A stretch of 64,000 bases of DNA from Helianthus annuus. Its lineage: Eukaryota > Streptophyta > Magnoliopsida > Asterales > Asteraceae. The notes beneath the pieces are model-generated. The model had not been told where the DNA came from. It saw nothing but the letters and a program-made list of their open reading frames with translations, and did no database searches. The position numbers and the translations under genes were made by a program. The stretch covers positions 22,513,383-22,577,382 of the forward strand of contig NC_035436.2 of assembly GCF_002127325.2 (NCBI RefSeq). Direction: 5' to 3'. Positions 44,168-56,580 of the stretch are shown here, piece after piece; positions within the stretch are counted from its first letter, which is position 1, and each line of letters starts with the position of its first letter.

Positions 44168-45800
44168 CAGGTTTCACGGTCGTATTTATTCAAAAGTTCC
44201 ATCAAGCACTGCCATCACATGTTTAGCTCACACGGGAGGCCCTTGTGATCGGTCTAGGTAGTGCATTTGGTACCGTCCAAGTAATGCCTCCAACTTAAAT
44301 CCAAAGACCAGGGCTTCCACCACAGGTCGTGGCTCGTGCAGTTCTTCCTGCAAGTCCATTACGTAAGTTATCACATTCTGGTTTTGCGCCGGCGTGTAAA
44401 CATTGCAGAGTTGGGATTCGAAGGCTGAAAAGACGTCCTCCTGTTTTGTCCTTCATGAACACACCACCCTACTGTGCTAAAGAGATTTAAGCTGCGCGAT
44501 CTTCGAAAATCCCGTGATGAATCTGCGATAGAGTCTAGTGTGACCAAGAAATTGCTGCATCCTCGAAGGGATCTTTGGTGCCGAACAATATCTAATGAAA
44601 TGGGTCTTTAGCGAGATCCACGTGTATTCCCACTTTGTTGATCATCCAAAAAGGTATCTCTCAAATCCAGAAGTTACCTTTAATAAAACTTCGTGCAGAG
44701 TGGCTCCTCCCTCAGGAGCCCTAAAATAAGATACAAATGCCACCCATGATGTTCTTCCTCTTGGAAATGATCCAGAACGTCATCCATAAATACGGTCGAT
44801 TCATGTGGTCCATAAAGCGCTGGTGTGTTGATTAACTCAATGGTCATGGTGTACAAAGTCGCAATGGCCGTATTGCGTTCGATACGCCGTTTCAGGAACA
44901 TTCTCCTCTTGGTCTTCCGTCAATACATGGTCGAGGCAAACAGTTCTTGATTGTCACCTTGCTGAGTTCTGGATAATCAGTACACATACGAAAAGGTTTT
45001 ATCTTCCCGAATATAGTTGGGGCTTCCCAAAGCGAACAAAAACTATGTCCAATAAAACTCCTGTCCAATAGTTCCCGTAGATAGTCCTTGCAATGCTCCT
45101 GGTGCAAGACGGTATGTAGCACGAGTAATCAGGGTTGCCCCTGTCGTGAGATCAAGCTGAGATTCTGCCTAACAGTGGTGGAAGTAAATCTATAAGCTCC
45201 TCAGGTAGCACACTGAGAGGAATCACGAACAATTGGTGGATCCTCGATCCTCTTTTCCTTAGCCTCAACATTAGTAACGGTTGCTTATGTAGCGAGGTGA
45301 TCCCTCTGTAGACACTTATGGGCCTTCATAGCTGATATGGCTCTAACCTTTGCACCACTATGTTGCTTTAGAACAATAACGATTCTTCACATAAAATTTT
45401 CTCCTCACAAGGTATGTCTGCGTGATTTCTGAATAACCAATCCACACTAACTACTGCATTGTAACCATCAGGGGTAGTAGAAGGAAGGTCGATGTCGGAC
45501 ACCTGTCCCCCAAGGTCGAGTTTGCATCCCAGCGAACATATAAGGCTTCAATTGACTAGCATCAGCCGACTCTACAACAGGTTCAGTTTCAAGAAGCATT
45601 AGGGTTAAACAGAACAGAGACGAAGCGAATAGCTACCCATCCAAGCTATCGTGTTGCTATTACGCCTGGTATAACCTATGCCAATACTAAATGTCCTTCC
45701 ATGAGCATCATTTCCAGTGTTGTTTTCGTCACGAGAATTTCCAGTACTGTCGTCGTTCCCTTGGTTGTCGTCACCTTGACTAAGCACAGTCAATCCTTGT
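44168..45800 (-). pseudogene. gypsy gag-pol remnants (second element)
   Basis: Minus-strand fragments parallel the first gypsy: GNDAHGRTFSIGIGYTRRNS (Gag tail), DLGGQVSDIDLPS and RNHADIPCEEK (protease region), FIGHSFCSLWEAPTIFGKI and KPFRMCTDYPELSKVTIKN (RT), and VFMDDVLDHFQEEEHHGWHL (RT active-site neighbourhood). The protease active-site segment is missing at the same point as in the first element, which is good evidence that both descend from an already defective copy. Multiple stops. Confidence 0.8.
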
Positions 45801-46937
45801 CGAGGTCACCTTCGTTTCCATACTGTAAGCTACGATCACGAGTACCTTGATGTTGCCGCGACTGTTGCCTCTAATATTGTTGCCTGTAACGGTGTCATGC
45901 GTCCTTTCACCAACAAGGTCCATCTTTTCACATTCCGTGCCACGTCCTAAGGCACTACTCATGGTGCGGGCGGCTACACAGTCCGCTCTACCGTCAATCG
46001 TCATCGATTTTGTCCCGATTGGTTCGTAAGAGTCGACTCCCATGAGTCGCTGGCTGGGGTTAAGGATTCGATTGGAGTCAAATCGCTGTCGTTCGTTGCC
46101 GGTAACTAGGGTCGTTCAAATGCTTAAGTCGGTAAGGTACTACGTTTACCCTCTTGTCCATCGTTCTTGCAAGTTGACTAAGTAATACACGGTATGTCGC
46201 GAGAGTGTTGTAGAAGTGATCGCACTTCGGGATCTAAGGCGTTAACACGCTAAGTTCCAGCAAACAAAGATAAGTGAGGAAAGTAAAGTCCAATCATTTG
46301 ACGCTGAGCCATCCAACTAAGGGACGTTCGTACTAGCACCTAACATTCTACACAGTTCGCTAGGCGTTCAGATGTGTGATCAGGTGATACTCGATAGCAT
46401 CGAGATTCGTAAGGATTCAGAAAGGGGTGAAAAGGTCATGTTCGAGTAGGAGACAATCACTGCTATGACTCCTATAGACTGCTGCGTTCTAACATAACAT
46501 CAATTAACAGAGCGGAACCCCTCTCACACTCGTTAAGCCCCACTGGGACTCACATGCACCCCACATTATTATTATGTGTGCACCCATAATAATAAGGCAA
46601 TTTGCATGCTTATCAGAGTGCCTCTTAACTCGCGCTAAAAGGTTCCCCGAATTTGAGCAATAAGATAGATGACGCCACAACATAGATCATGAAAGTTCAA
46701 GAAGAGTCACACTCTTAAAACACGTAACATGGGTTGGTAACATAGAAACTCATACTGTAGTGCCAAGTGTGTATTCACGTGTGATGTTATTTATAAGCAA
46801 ACACTAGATATGCTATGCAATAGTAAACAAGAAACGAAGCTTGCAATCTGGAGCCGAGTGTCATGGTCGATTTCGGAAGAGTTCGGTTATAGTCTGGTTT
46901 TATGAAAACGTTTTAAAACCAAGTTCACTATAACCAG
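45801..46937 (-). other. gypsy leader, no gene seen
   Basis: Homologous in reverse to 5445-6470, including the ATTATTATTATG palindrome near 46565-46600. No intact Gag frame. Confidence 0.6.
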
Positions 46938-46951
46938 TGGCTCTGATACCA
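46938..46951 (-). other. primer binding site, initiator tRNA-Met
   Basis: The minus strand reads TGGTATCAGAGCCA three bases after the LTR end, as in the first gypsy. Confidence 0.88.
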
Positions 46952-48622
46952 AACTGTCACACCCCCTAATACCACCTAGGGATTGTCCCTGTTAAGCGTG
47001 TGACGTACCAACAACGAGCCATTAATTACATGGAACCCATCCCAGTTTGTAATTAAAGTCCCCAATTATTATGAAAAATGTCATCAACAAGTTTAAATGA
47101 AAACCAACACGTTCAGCGGAAGCAGATAGTAAACCAATGTTAAATTGTTTCAAAATCAATGTATAATGTCAAGTATTCAATCACATGAATCTCTCTAGTC
47201 GACCCATGACCATTCCAGCTACTCCAGACAGCAAGTTCCCAATTCCAAGATATCTAACGACCTGCGAGCATGCAACAAGTGTATCAGACAACGCTGGTGA
47301 GTTCATGGTTTTACGAAAACGTTGGTTACCAAGTGTTTAGTTAATCCATTGAATTTAAATTACGAAAGTAATGTTGATAATACCCCGAATACAAGACGGC
47401 TTCTGATTATTTTGCCCTTTCTCCAACGCTTCTATCAAAGCATTGGTCATGACTAGGTCATTAGTTCAACACCCGTCCTCCTAGGTATGGGGTGAGGTTG
47501 CCAAACCTAAGTAGCGCTACTAACTAATACCATGTTACCTCCCAGGTAACCAAACACCATGGAGGGACTTTAAAGGTGATAGGAAGAGTATATTATCCAG
47601 CATTCCCGTGTTTACCCAAAAGACTTATCCCTCCCGGATACCCAAAGACTGTCCCAACCATCGGGCGCATGCTCAAGAGATGAACTCACCTTAGTTTGCT
47701 CGGTAAGATTTAGTTACTTTACCCGTTCCAAGTTGGCCCACCAAACCCTACCGTGATTACCAATCAACATCAGTTTTACACGCACATAAATCACATGTCT
47801 CTCATACACTTTGCACCAGTAGCGTACCAGAGATTCACATAACATGTAACAGTTTATATATTAATATCAAAGCGTGTAATTTAATCAAGTTAATGGTTCA
47901 CCAAAAACTGTATTACATATAACAGGTATTTCGTTCCCATACTAATCAACATATCCATGTCAGTGTCACCCGAGTCAAAACATGCTCCTAATCTTAACCG
48001 ACACTATCATACACTCAAATAATATATACAAATGTTAACATACATAATCATGATCATACAGTGGTATGCCGACGAAATACCCAACAACAATCACAATTTC
48101 TTGGTTCATCACAATTAATTAATTCACATAATACTAGAAAATATCACTGGCTACATTAAATGGGATCACATGGGCTGCCATTATTACTACTTGTTTATCC
48201 AACATAATACTTGTTTTAAATTCACATATAATCGACCAAACACTAAAATAATCAGTCAATAACATTCCACTCGGTCACATCAAATTCATAGATCACAATT
48301 CATATCCACGTGTTTACTAGTTGTGATAACCTTGGGAATTTACCCCATGTTCCACCCACTTATCCTCCATTTTATAACCATTTCAGATCGGTAATTATTT
48401 TGAAGATGCCAGCCCACATAAGGTGGCCCACTATCAATCATAGAGTCATTTACAAAACCAATTTCCCTAAAATTAATCAAAAGAACTTCCATATATCACA
48501 TAAATCCGTAACCATCACCTTACAATTATATCTTTCTTATGCATTGTTCAAGAACCTTTTCATCATACAAATTAAACCATGAATCGCTTATTCTCTCCTA
48601 CCCGTAATTCATAAGCATCCAG

Positions 48623-49049
48623 TGTTGGTAATCGAACATGCGAATCACAGGTTAGAATACAACGAATTGAGAATCAAAGAACAATAAACTTGCTTGTATT
48701 GAATGAAAAAGTGATGATTACAATTGACATACATGAACCCTATATATACTATACGAATCGATGCGATTGTAGAGACATATCTCTTCACGAACGGTTGCGA
48801 CTCTTGAACTTGTGGTTGAGATTGATCTTGAAGAGGTGTGTCTCCTTGAAGCATCGTGTCTCTTGCTTCCTCTCTTGTTGGCGTCGATGTGAACAGGTAC
48901 GTCTCCAGGAGAGGCGTCCCTTGATTAAGTGTAGGTTACAATCTTCCAATGTGTCGCATCTAGTCCTCGTACTTGCTAACTAATCTAATTACAATATAAA
49001 CTATCTACTATTTACTTAATGACCCCTATATTTAGTTTAAATATCAATA
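48623..49049 (-). repeat. 3' LTR of gag-only Copia
   Basis: Identical to the other LTR apart from GATTAAGTG versus GATTAGTG. Confidence 0.93.
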
Positions 49050-49072
49050 CTCCCCCTTAAACTAAATATAGT

Positions 49073-49981
49073 TTAACAAAGGTCATCAACTTGCTTGACT
49101 TGCAGTAGCATTGGTTCATCTTCCAATGCGAGATTGGCTTCTTGTTGCGTGTCTTTCTCCTTTTCTTTCCACTTGGTGCAATCTCTTGCAAAATGACCAA
49201 GTTTTCCACAATCATAACATCTGAACTTGCTCTTGTCTTGGTTTCTTGGACCCATATCTTTTCCATGTCCTTGACTTCTGCCATAGTTTTGAACACTACG
49301 ACCCTTTCCATGATGCAAACTTTCAAATTGGTTATCTGCACGTGCCATCATGAGTCCTCCTTGATTATTATCTTCTTGCTTGTCTTGACTTTTGAGACGT
49401 TCTTCAAAAGCTATTATTCTTCCCACTGCTTCTTCAAATGGCATTTTATCTATTTTTGAATATTGTTCGATATTTGCCACGATGGGTAGGAACTTCTTCG
49501 GAACGGAAATGAGTAATTTCCTTACTAGTTTCTTGTCTTTGATAGTGGTACCGAGAGTTTTAAATTTGGCTTTTATACCACTCAACTTGCTTGCGAAACT
49601 ACTTACTGTTTCGTTCTCATCCATCTTTAAAACTTCCAGTTCGCTCCTCAAAGTTTGTAGACGTGCTTTCTGAACCATATCTGCTCCGAGATAACGAACT
49701 TTGATTGCATCCCATACTTCCTTTGCTTTTTCGTATTGCGCAACTTGCATCAAAATATCTTCCGGTAACGTTTGGAAGATAAGGGCTTTCGTTGTGTGCG
49801 CCTTCTTTTCATTTATCCCTTCTGTTGAAACAACTGTTTCCCAAAGACTATATGCCTTCAAGATTGTTTCCATCATAACTGCCCATTGGGTGTAATTCGT
49901 CTCTTTCAATTTTGGGCATTGAAGAGATACATTCCCTTGCTCGTGGAGTGACGTTGATGCACTTCCTTCTTTTTCTGTCAT
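49073..49981 (-). CDS. intact Copia-type Gag, 302 residues
   Basis: Gag forms the RNA-packaging particle of the element in the cytoplasm. The frame runs from ATG at 49981 to a stop at 49073 without a break. It has a DUF4219-like start (CPKLKETNYTQWAVMMETIL, about residues 23-42), a UBN2-type Gag core (about 55-200, with KEVWDAIKVRYLGADMVQ and ENETVSSFASKLSGI) and a basic linker. A CCHC zinc knuckle, CYDCGKLGHFARDC, occupies residues 255-268, and the C-terminus is acidic. The start follows a long leader. In autonomous relatives the frame would continue into protease; here it ends 24 bases from the LTR. Of all retroelement genes in the window this is the only one that looks functional. Confidence 0.92.
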   Translation of the reverse strand: MTEKEGSASTSLHEQGNVSLQCPKLKETNYTQWAVMMETILKAYSLWETVVSTEGINEKKAHTTKALIFQTLPEDILMQVAQYEKAKEVWDAIKVRYLGADMVQKARLQTLRSELEVLKMDENETVSSFASKLSGIKAKFKTLGTTIKDKKLVRKLLISVPKKFLPIVANIEQYSKIDKMPFEEAVGRIIAFEERLKSQDKQEDNNQGGLMMARADNQFESLHHGKGRSVQNYGRSQGHGKDMGPRNQDKSKFRCYDCGKLGHFARDCTKWKEKEKDTQQEANLALEDEPMLLQVKQVDDLC

Positions 49982-49989
49982 GCCTCCTT

Positions 49990-50890
49990 TCTTTCTCCCC
50001 TTGCTTTTCTTGCCTATCTTGCTTGTGATCGGATGATCCTTTTCTTGACCGTGTAGATCAAATTTCTTACTTAGTTCTTGCGTCTGGCCGACTTGCTAAC
50101 CAGGTTCTTGCGTTTCTGACCGACTTGCTAATCAGATTTTTTTATGTACCCTGACCCACTTGCTAATCAGGTTCTCTGACCGACTTGCTGATCAGATTCT
50201 TGCTAACTTGCTGTTGCGAGTGATAAAAAAATATCCAACCAACTTGCTAATTGGACTTAATTTAATCGACCCGCTGTACTTGCTTTTTCTTGCTTTGACC
50301 AAGAATGGTCGTTTTCTTGCTAGACTGAATCGTGATGATTCAACGTGCTACTTGCTATTTTGAACTAAACGATCCGGAACTTGCTATTTGAACCAGGAAT
50401 CGGTTTGACTTGCTAGAACCGATACGGGTTCGATTTCTTGCTATACGTATCGTTTATGATTCAAAAATTGACTTGCTTACTTTAAAAAACATGCTAATGA
50501 TCCCCTTTTTCAACATACAAAAACTTGATTGTTTGAATTTTACTTAAAAAATTTGAGACGACAACCTTTTTTTTTATGTTTGTGATTCCAATATGGCTTT
50601 GCAAAAAGTCAAATTTGCAATTAAGATAGACACTAGTGATCCTTGTTTATGATTCTTTAACGAATCAGTACAACAGATATGATGCCTACAATTGGAATCA
50701 AAAATCAACTTTGACTTTTACAGAACACGAAAACCAAGATGACCCTATGGTTTCTTTCTTGTGGTTCGACTAAAACAAAATAAAAAACGTACTTACGAAA
50801 TCGAAACACGGTTCTCTGATTCAAACGGCAACCCCGATTATCGTTTCTTGCTCGTAATCTTGCACTGAGATCTTTCTTTCTTGCTTCCTG
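49990..50890 (-). repeat. leader with about 19 CTTGCT motifs
   Basis: The plus-strand word CTTGCT (AGCAAG on the transcript strand) occurs about 19 times, about 17 of them between 50000 and 50480, often within GACCGACTTGCTAATCAG. It lies between the primer site and gag. The same word recurs in the LTRs. No coding frame spans it. Confidence 0.8.
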
Positions 50891-50906
50891 GATCGATTAA
50901 CGTGGT

Positions 50907-50918
50907 GCTCTGATACCA
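50907..50918 (-). other. primer binding site, initiator tRNA-Met
   Basis: The minus strand reads TGGTATCAGAGC directly inside the 5' LTR. Confidence 0.9.
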
Positions 50919-50919
50919 C

Positions 50920-51345
50920 TGTTGGTAATCGAACATGCGAATCACAGGTTAGAATACAACGAATTGAGAATCAAAGAACAATAAACTTGCTTGTATTGAA
51001 TGAAAAAGTGATGATTACAATTGACATACATGAACCCTATATATACTATACGAATCGATGCGATTGTAGAGACATATCTCTTCACGAACGGTTGCGACTC
51101 TTGAACTTGTGGTTGAGATTGATCTTGAAGAGGTGTGTCTCCTTGAAGCATCGTGTCTCTTGCTTCCTCTCTTGTTGGCGTCGATGTGAACAGGTACGTC
51201 TCCAGGAGAGGCGTCCCTTGATTAGTGTAGGTTACAATCTTCCAATGTGTCGCATCTAGTCCTCGTACTTGCTAACTAATCTAATTACAATATAAACTAT
51301 CTACTATTTACTTAATGACCCCTATATTTAGTTTAAATATCAATA
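50920..51345 (-). repeat. 5' LTR of gag-only Copia
   Basis: One base shorter than its partner, otherwise the same; includes two or three CTTGCT words also enriched in the leader. Confidence 0.93.
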
Positions 51346-52204
51346 TCCAGAACACAATAACAATCGATCTAAATCATTCATTAACAGTAACTAGCATACC
51401 CTATATCGATCACACAGTTGGCTATAATCTTGTTTTCATTGAGACTTCTACAATCATAACAAGCCTTAGTTGGATCAGGTTATCATTGGTACAATTTAGA
51501 TAATGTTTAACATGCTTTCCATCAATTACCAATTCATTATTATCACTATGACATTCAAGTCATGCATCAAACAAAGATGAGTACTGTTATGTATCAAATC
51601 CATCGTGACAATATACTTACCAGATCGTACAACTTCACATGCAATCAAAACAATTGGTAAGGTTTAACACTCAGATGATTATACTAACCGAGAGATCGCG
51701 AAGGGTGCACCGGAGCGAGTGAGTGAAGGGTGATCTCGAAGGGGGGGGGGGTCTTCTACTGTTGCACGCACACATGAGAGGAGGGTAGGGTTTTGTTTTG
51801 TTTTGTTTTGTAATTGTGTTATGAAAAGGATAATACGTGCACAATATACTAGAGGTTAGCTGGGCTTAAGCCCATAAAATTGAACTTCCATCCCAAGTGG
51901 GCAAGGGTGGCGGTTTGGGTTAAGAACAAAAGGCTTTGAGTTTGGAGGTTGGGCCGCAAATGGGCCACACACGCTAGTGGGTATCGGGTTGAATGCTCGT
52001 ACAGTTCGACCTGGGTTGCAATTAATTGCGTTCTGGTTTAGGTAGCTATAACCAGTTAATTACATGCATACGTATATATACTTGAAACACATACAATCAT
52101 AATCATTCACTTATAATTAAGCATTTTAACTTATTAGAAAACGTACACACAAGTAACCAGAAATCCATACAAGGAAACAACCCTTCAAATCACGGGTTGT
52201 CACA

Positions 52205-52489
52205 GATAATGTAATGTTGGGGGTCGTTCCATAATTCATAAGAAATTTTGTCCGGTATGTGGTTTTCGTATAGAATTTTTTTATGTATATACGTTTTCGA
52301 CCCCCGGTTTTATATTTTTTTAGGTATATATGTTTTCGACCACACGGTAAAAAATCTAAAGCTTCGCCACTACATATTAAGAATGTGTTTAATCTCATAT
52401 ATTTGGTCCAAAAAGGGATGTGAGTCAGTCTATTTAAAACAAAAACATTTAGGGACTACAAATTTCTTACTGGTTACGTTGTTGTTGTT

Positions 52490-52525
<36 letters not shown>

Positions 52526-53767
52526 GGCATCTCACCTCGAAATTACTCCATAGGTTCCGTAATCTATATTGTGTCAATCTTATGGACGACTGGATAACGA
52601 GTGAAAATTAGAGATCATGGGCCTAAAAGCCTATGTATGTACTCATATAAATTTTTAGAATTTTTAGATTAGATTATCAAGTTTCACTATTTGGGACGAT
52701 AGTTCTAATGTCACTTGTTGTAGTTAGATAATTATAATATTGATAAATATGAAAATTCGAATGTTAATTTATTTTGTAATGTTTATAAATCCTTTATCAC
52801 AAGTTTTACCCCAAGTATTAACATGAAAATACGTTAACAAATTTCACATATCTACATTATTTTCATATATAGACAATTCACATCCAAAAAGACAAATGGG
52901 TCACTTCTCCTTAAAATTAGATACGAGGCGTGATTTAAAAGTGCATAGGTCTAATTTATATGTTTTAATACATCTATGATGATTCACAAGTAAGCAAGAA
53001 TATTCAAGTAATTCATGGAATTAATGTAACCACTTATTTGAATAGACAGTAGTGTTTTAAACATGCCTTAAAGTAGACACCTTTATGATATTTCGTTAAC
53101 AAAATGATTAAAGTTGAAAACAGTTATGTTGTTTTATATGCACTCATACATAGTTATATAATTTTGTTGTCCGCAAGAACCCCTCAGATATTAATGATTA
53201 CAAATGTTGTTCTATATTCACTAGTTATTACTAGTTATTATGATCATTGCATAAGACAACATTAGAAGTAATCTTTGTCAGATGGATTAGGTCCCATGCA
53301 TAATGGAAATCATTAAGCCAACCAAGCAAATTAAACTAGGGCTAATTATGAGTCACATAGGAAGACAAAGATCCAATCCAAGACCTAGGGGTATGTGACC
53401 CAAACAAACCAACCCGAATAAGACAGTTTATGTATTTCCATCAAGGATAATAACTCCAATATGGACACACGTAAATCCATGTAACTATAATACGACATAT
53501 GTAGCACGTCTATTTAAAGGATCAAACAAGTTGGCAAGTCATAATGAACAACATTGAAATAAAACCTGTGTAAACATACATGTTGGATTTTAATAATTAT
53601 AAACTTTTTAGTTTTTAATTCCAATTTTTAAAGAAGTTAATATATCTAGTGTTGGCTCACACGAATACGACTCATTTTTGTTCAATAACTCAATCCACTC
53701 ACGCCATGGTACGTGTTAAATTTGATGTCATACTCCTATCAAATTACTTTATATCATACTCCTACCA
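52205..53767. repeat. module Y, copy 2 remnant (right end only)
   Basis: Matches about 30162-31695 and 62577-64000. The protease gene that should lie to its left is absent; the gypsy 5' LTR abuts instead. A T run near 52490 is expanded to more than 30. At its right it joins module X3 directly, without the 2.45 kb that separates Y1 from X2. Confidence 0.9.
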
Positions 53768-53838
53768 AAGTATTTAGAACTGGGGTTGCGTTTTGCAGGA
53801 TGATGTGCAACTCGAAATGTTGGAATTCAGCTCGAACC

Positions 53839-55762
53839 CACTACAAGAACGGGGCACCTTTAGCGGCGACAGTTGTTGCCGGTATTGACTACTTTTGTCT
53901 CCGCTATTGACCATTTGTCGCCCGTATTGACCATTGTCGCCGGTATTGACCATTTGTCGCCCGTATTGACAACGCAAACAACGCCATGAACATAATCAAC
54001 ATATACTAAAGGTAATAAAGTCAAAAACTACGTTTAAGTCGTACATTATAATCCTACAACACTTAATTAAATCATACATTAAAAACAACAAGTCACTCCT
54101 CGTCGGATTCCTTATCGAATAAGTCATCAGAATCATAGTCCTTTGAATTTCCTTTTCCTTTTCCTTGTGAAGCAAGATAGTTGTTAAGTTGGTTCAAAAA
54201 GGACGAGGTTTGAAACAAGCTGTTAACAAAATCATACAATAATAGATATCAAAACTATATTAGCATATATTTAACAAGGAAACATGCGTTCGTTTGTCAT
54301 TTTATAAATTGCGTAGTTTACCTCGGAAAAGGGTTCTTGCGTCCGAGCTTGCGAAGACGACATGTTAGATGACGAGTTCGAGGATGTGTTGGAAGAAGTT
54401 TTAGGCCCCATCCCGCTGTACCATCCTCGCCGCTCACCCAGTGCCCCAGTGCGTGCTTCCTGATACGGGGCAATTGGTGGACCATCACCGCTCCATTCAC
54501 TTATGGCCTGTTGTATGTTACGCTGTATTTTACGAAGATGATTAAATATATATGTGTATATATATATATATATTAGTTATAGAAAATAATACTTAAAGGA
54601 AATACTTACGTAATTTTGTTCAGCAACCGGATCAACCCAATTCCCTTGATTGTCCGTGTGGGTTTTAGCATACGTAGGTACCCAATCCATCTCCTGTTTA
54701 ACATTAAACTTAGATTAGACATTAAATAAATAAAAGCTTACACACACGCACACATACATAAAACATTACATTTTTATAGGCAGTGCTACCGTACGATGAT
54801 GTCCCCCCACGGTATAGGAATTGTTGTTTCTCGCGTACTAGTGTGTTGTCCTTGCTTCTTTTAATATATTTTTCGTCCCGAAAACCTTTGATGGTTCTCA
54901 ACCAGTTATCATAGGGCATATCCACAGGATGGTATGCCCTTGCGCTCGCAATATCATTGTAACCTCCCTTGCTCTTAAATAATTTTTTAGCGTCGTACTT
55001 GCGGTCAGAGTACCGCTTCATAAGCACAGCCCTAATACCACCCGTCAAGTTTTTGGCCTCTAAATCACGTTCCACTACATCAAAATTGAAATTTTCCTAC
55101 AAATTAAATAAAAAAGTTAAAATATCATATATAAATTAGATTTGCAAGTGCTTAAATGTTTGATAAAATTTTATGCGTATAACTTACTTACTCGTAAGTG
55201 GTTCATGAGGGCATCCTTGTAATGTTGTTCAACGTTATCTCATCCAATTTTATCGAACGGGATGGTCCGCCACATATACAGGCCGGCCTCCCGTGAAAAC
55301 ATATCTCTTGATTTACCAACCGAGGTATACGTGACCTGTCTGTCAAACGTAAGCGATACAGCCCCCCCCCCCCCCCCCCCCCCCCGCCTTTTACGAGACG
55401 CCTTAGTTTCTCGTTTTTGGCTTTCCCCCTAACCTTCTTTATGAGACGCACGGTTTTTTAAGCTTGTTATGTTCTTAATGATTGTTTTAAATTTTGGGCG
55501 GAACGTTATGTTTTAAATCATCATTTCAATTTCGATTAGGTGTTTTCTTAGCTCGTTATGTTTGAAATGATGAATTCAATATCAGGCACGATTTTTTAAA
55601 TATGTACTGTTCTTCATGGTGGTTTAAATTTTGATGGGTATTTTCTTAGCTCCTTTTGTTTTAAATGTTCTTCATGGTGGTATAAATTTCGACCAAGTTC
55701 TTATGATTTGTTCATTTGTTCTCACGGTTCTCACAATATTTAGGGTTCTCATTTAAACCCTT

Positions 55763-55766
<4 letters not shown>
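53839..55766 (-). mobile_element. CACTA element (module X3), one end recognised
   Basis: CACTACAAGAA terminus, subterminal GTATTGACC repeats (53878-53973) and the minus-strand gene. About 60 bp of the subterminal region and leader present in X2 are missing here. No right terminus was found. Confidence 0.75.
54093..55451 (-). pseudogene. CACTA Transposase_24-like gene (module X3)
   Basis: Same exon blocks as in X2: basic start with the longest glycine tract (C24 on the plus strand), VTYTSVGKSRDMFSREAGLY, TGA before DNVEQHYKDAL, KRYSDRKYDAKKLFKSKGGY to GGTSSYGSTAYKN, and a last exon ending in a stop at 54093-54095. There is an insertion in the QEALG block that duplicates CCCAGTGC. Start codon reads GTG. 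Non-functional. Confidence 0.75.

Positions 55767-55852
<86 letters not shown>
55690..55852. repeat. MULE-like end plus 86-bp TA microsatellite
   Basis: The terminal repeat in minus orientation is followed by the longest pure TA run in the window, ahead of the scrambled Copia fragments. Confidence 0.8.
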
Positions 55853-55854
<2 letters not shown>

Positions 55855-56580
55855 AAAATCGTTACCAAAACAAAAGTAAATCAGAGAATACTAAATCGAA
55901 TACATTGATCAATCATCAACTAACAATCATTGAATTGCGAATAAAATAAGAACAATCGAAAAAAATCAGAACATTAACGAAATTAGGCGAATGTAACAAC
56001 AAAGAAGAATAATAGAAGCACGTATTATGTCGAGTCGATTCTCAAGCGAATGTGGCCAATTATCAAAGCGGACGAGGTAGAGGTAGAGGCCGCGGCCCAG
56101 CAGAGGTCGTGGTCGTGGTCGAGGACGAGGATATACATGGCATCGAGAGTCCCAGAACACTAAAAATAGCGATGTTGAATCGAGTCGACATAATACCGGG
56201 CGACCTTAAAAAGAGAAAAGTAACGGAAACATTTTATTGCTCGTCATCTTGATGTTACCTATCGTATCATTCACTCACTGCATCCTTAATATTGCGCCGA
56301 TTCCCTTGAAACATGACTGTATATCCTTTTTGTATGAGTTGTCCCACAGTCAACAGATTACGTTTCAAGCCTTGTACATAAAAAACACTCTGTTTAGATT
56401 TTTTACACATGTGTAAATACAACAGATTTCCGCATGTGTAAATGGCAAACTTACACATGTGTAAATTTTCTTTATTTAGAATTCACGTAAATTAAAACGT
56501 GTAATTTAAATTTCTAACATTGTATTCGAATAATAATGATAAGTGTAGAAAAAATTTTGAATTTGAATTACTTTTGACCA
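55853..56580. other. scrambled Copia fragments (module X3)
   Basis: As in X2: plus-strand arginine-glycine Gag piece (NYQSGRGRGRGRGP) fused near 56235 to a minus-strand pre-integrase piece (RNLLTVGQLIQKGYTVMFQG). TTTACACATGTGTAAAT palindromes follow. Confidence 0.6.

Larger units (their letters stand above)
48623..51345 (-). mobile_element. young gag-only Copia (TR-GAG type)
   Basis: LTRs of 427 and 426 bp (48623-49049 and 50920-51345) differ only by one A and are flanked by TCCAG on both sides (48618-48622 and 51346-51350). The minus strand has a tRNA-Met primer site, a 0.9 kb leader, one intact Gag gene and an AAGGGGGAG polypurine tract directly before the 3' LTR. There is no protease, integrase or RT. 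This is the architecture described as TR-GAG elements. The LTR identity implies very recent insertion using another element's enzymes. The LTR starts TA rather than TG on the minus strand. Confidence 0.93.
44168..52204 (-). mobile_element. second long-LTR gypsy, minus strand, 3' truncated
   Basis: The 5' LTR (46955-52204, minus orientation, TGTGACAACCCG...GGGTGTGACA) is followed by a tRNA-Met primer site, a leader and broken gag-pol homologous to 5428-7980. Homology stops near ACGACCGTGAAACC (about 44168), well before the integrase, and no 3' LTR follows. It is the same family as the gypsy at 2876-11493 but clearly more diverged. At its outer end it interrupts the duplicated Y sequence at GATAATGTAATG. 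Confidence 0.88.
46955..52204 (-). repeat. gypsy 5' LTR, interrupted by a gag-only Copia
   Basis: About 2.52 kb of LTR once the nested element and one target duplication are removed, close to the 2.55 kb of the first gypsy. The two families of LTR align along their length but with many differences. Confidence 0.85.

Noticed and set aside
44680..46043. Minus-strand frames of 60-90 codons
   Set aside because: They are pieces of one decayed gypsy gag-pol, not separate genes.
50080..50500. CRISPR-like look of the CTTGCT array
   Set aside because: Units are short, spacing is irregular, the host is a plant, and the array is the leader of a retroelement.
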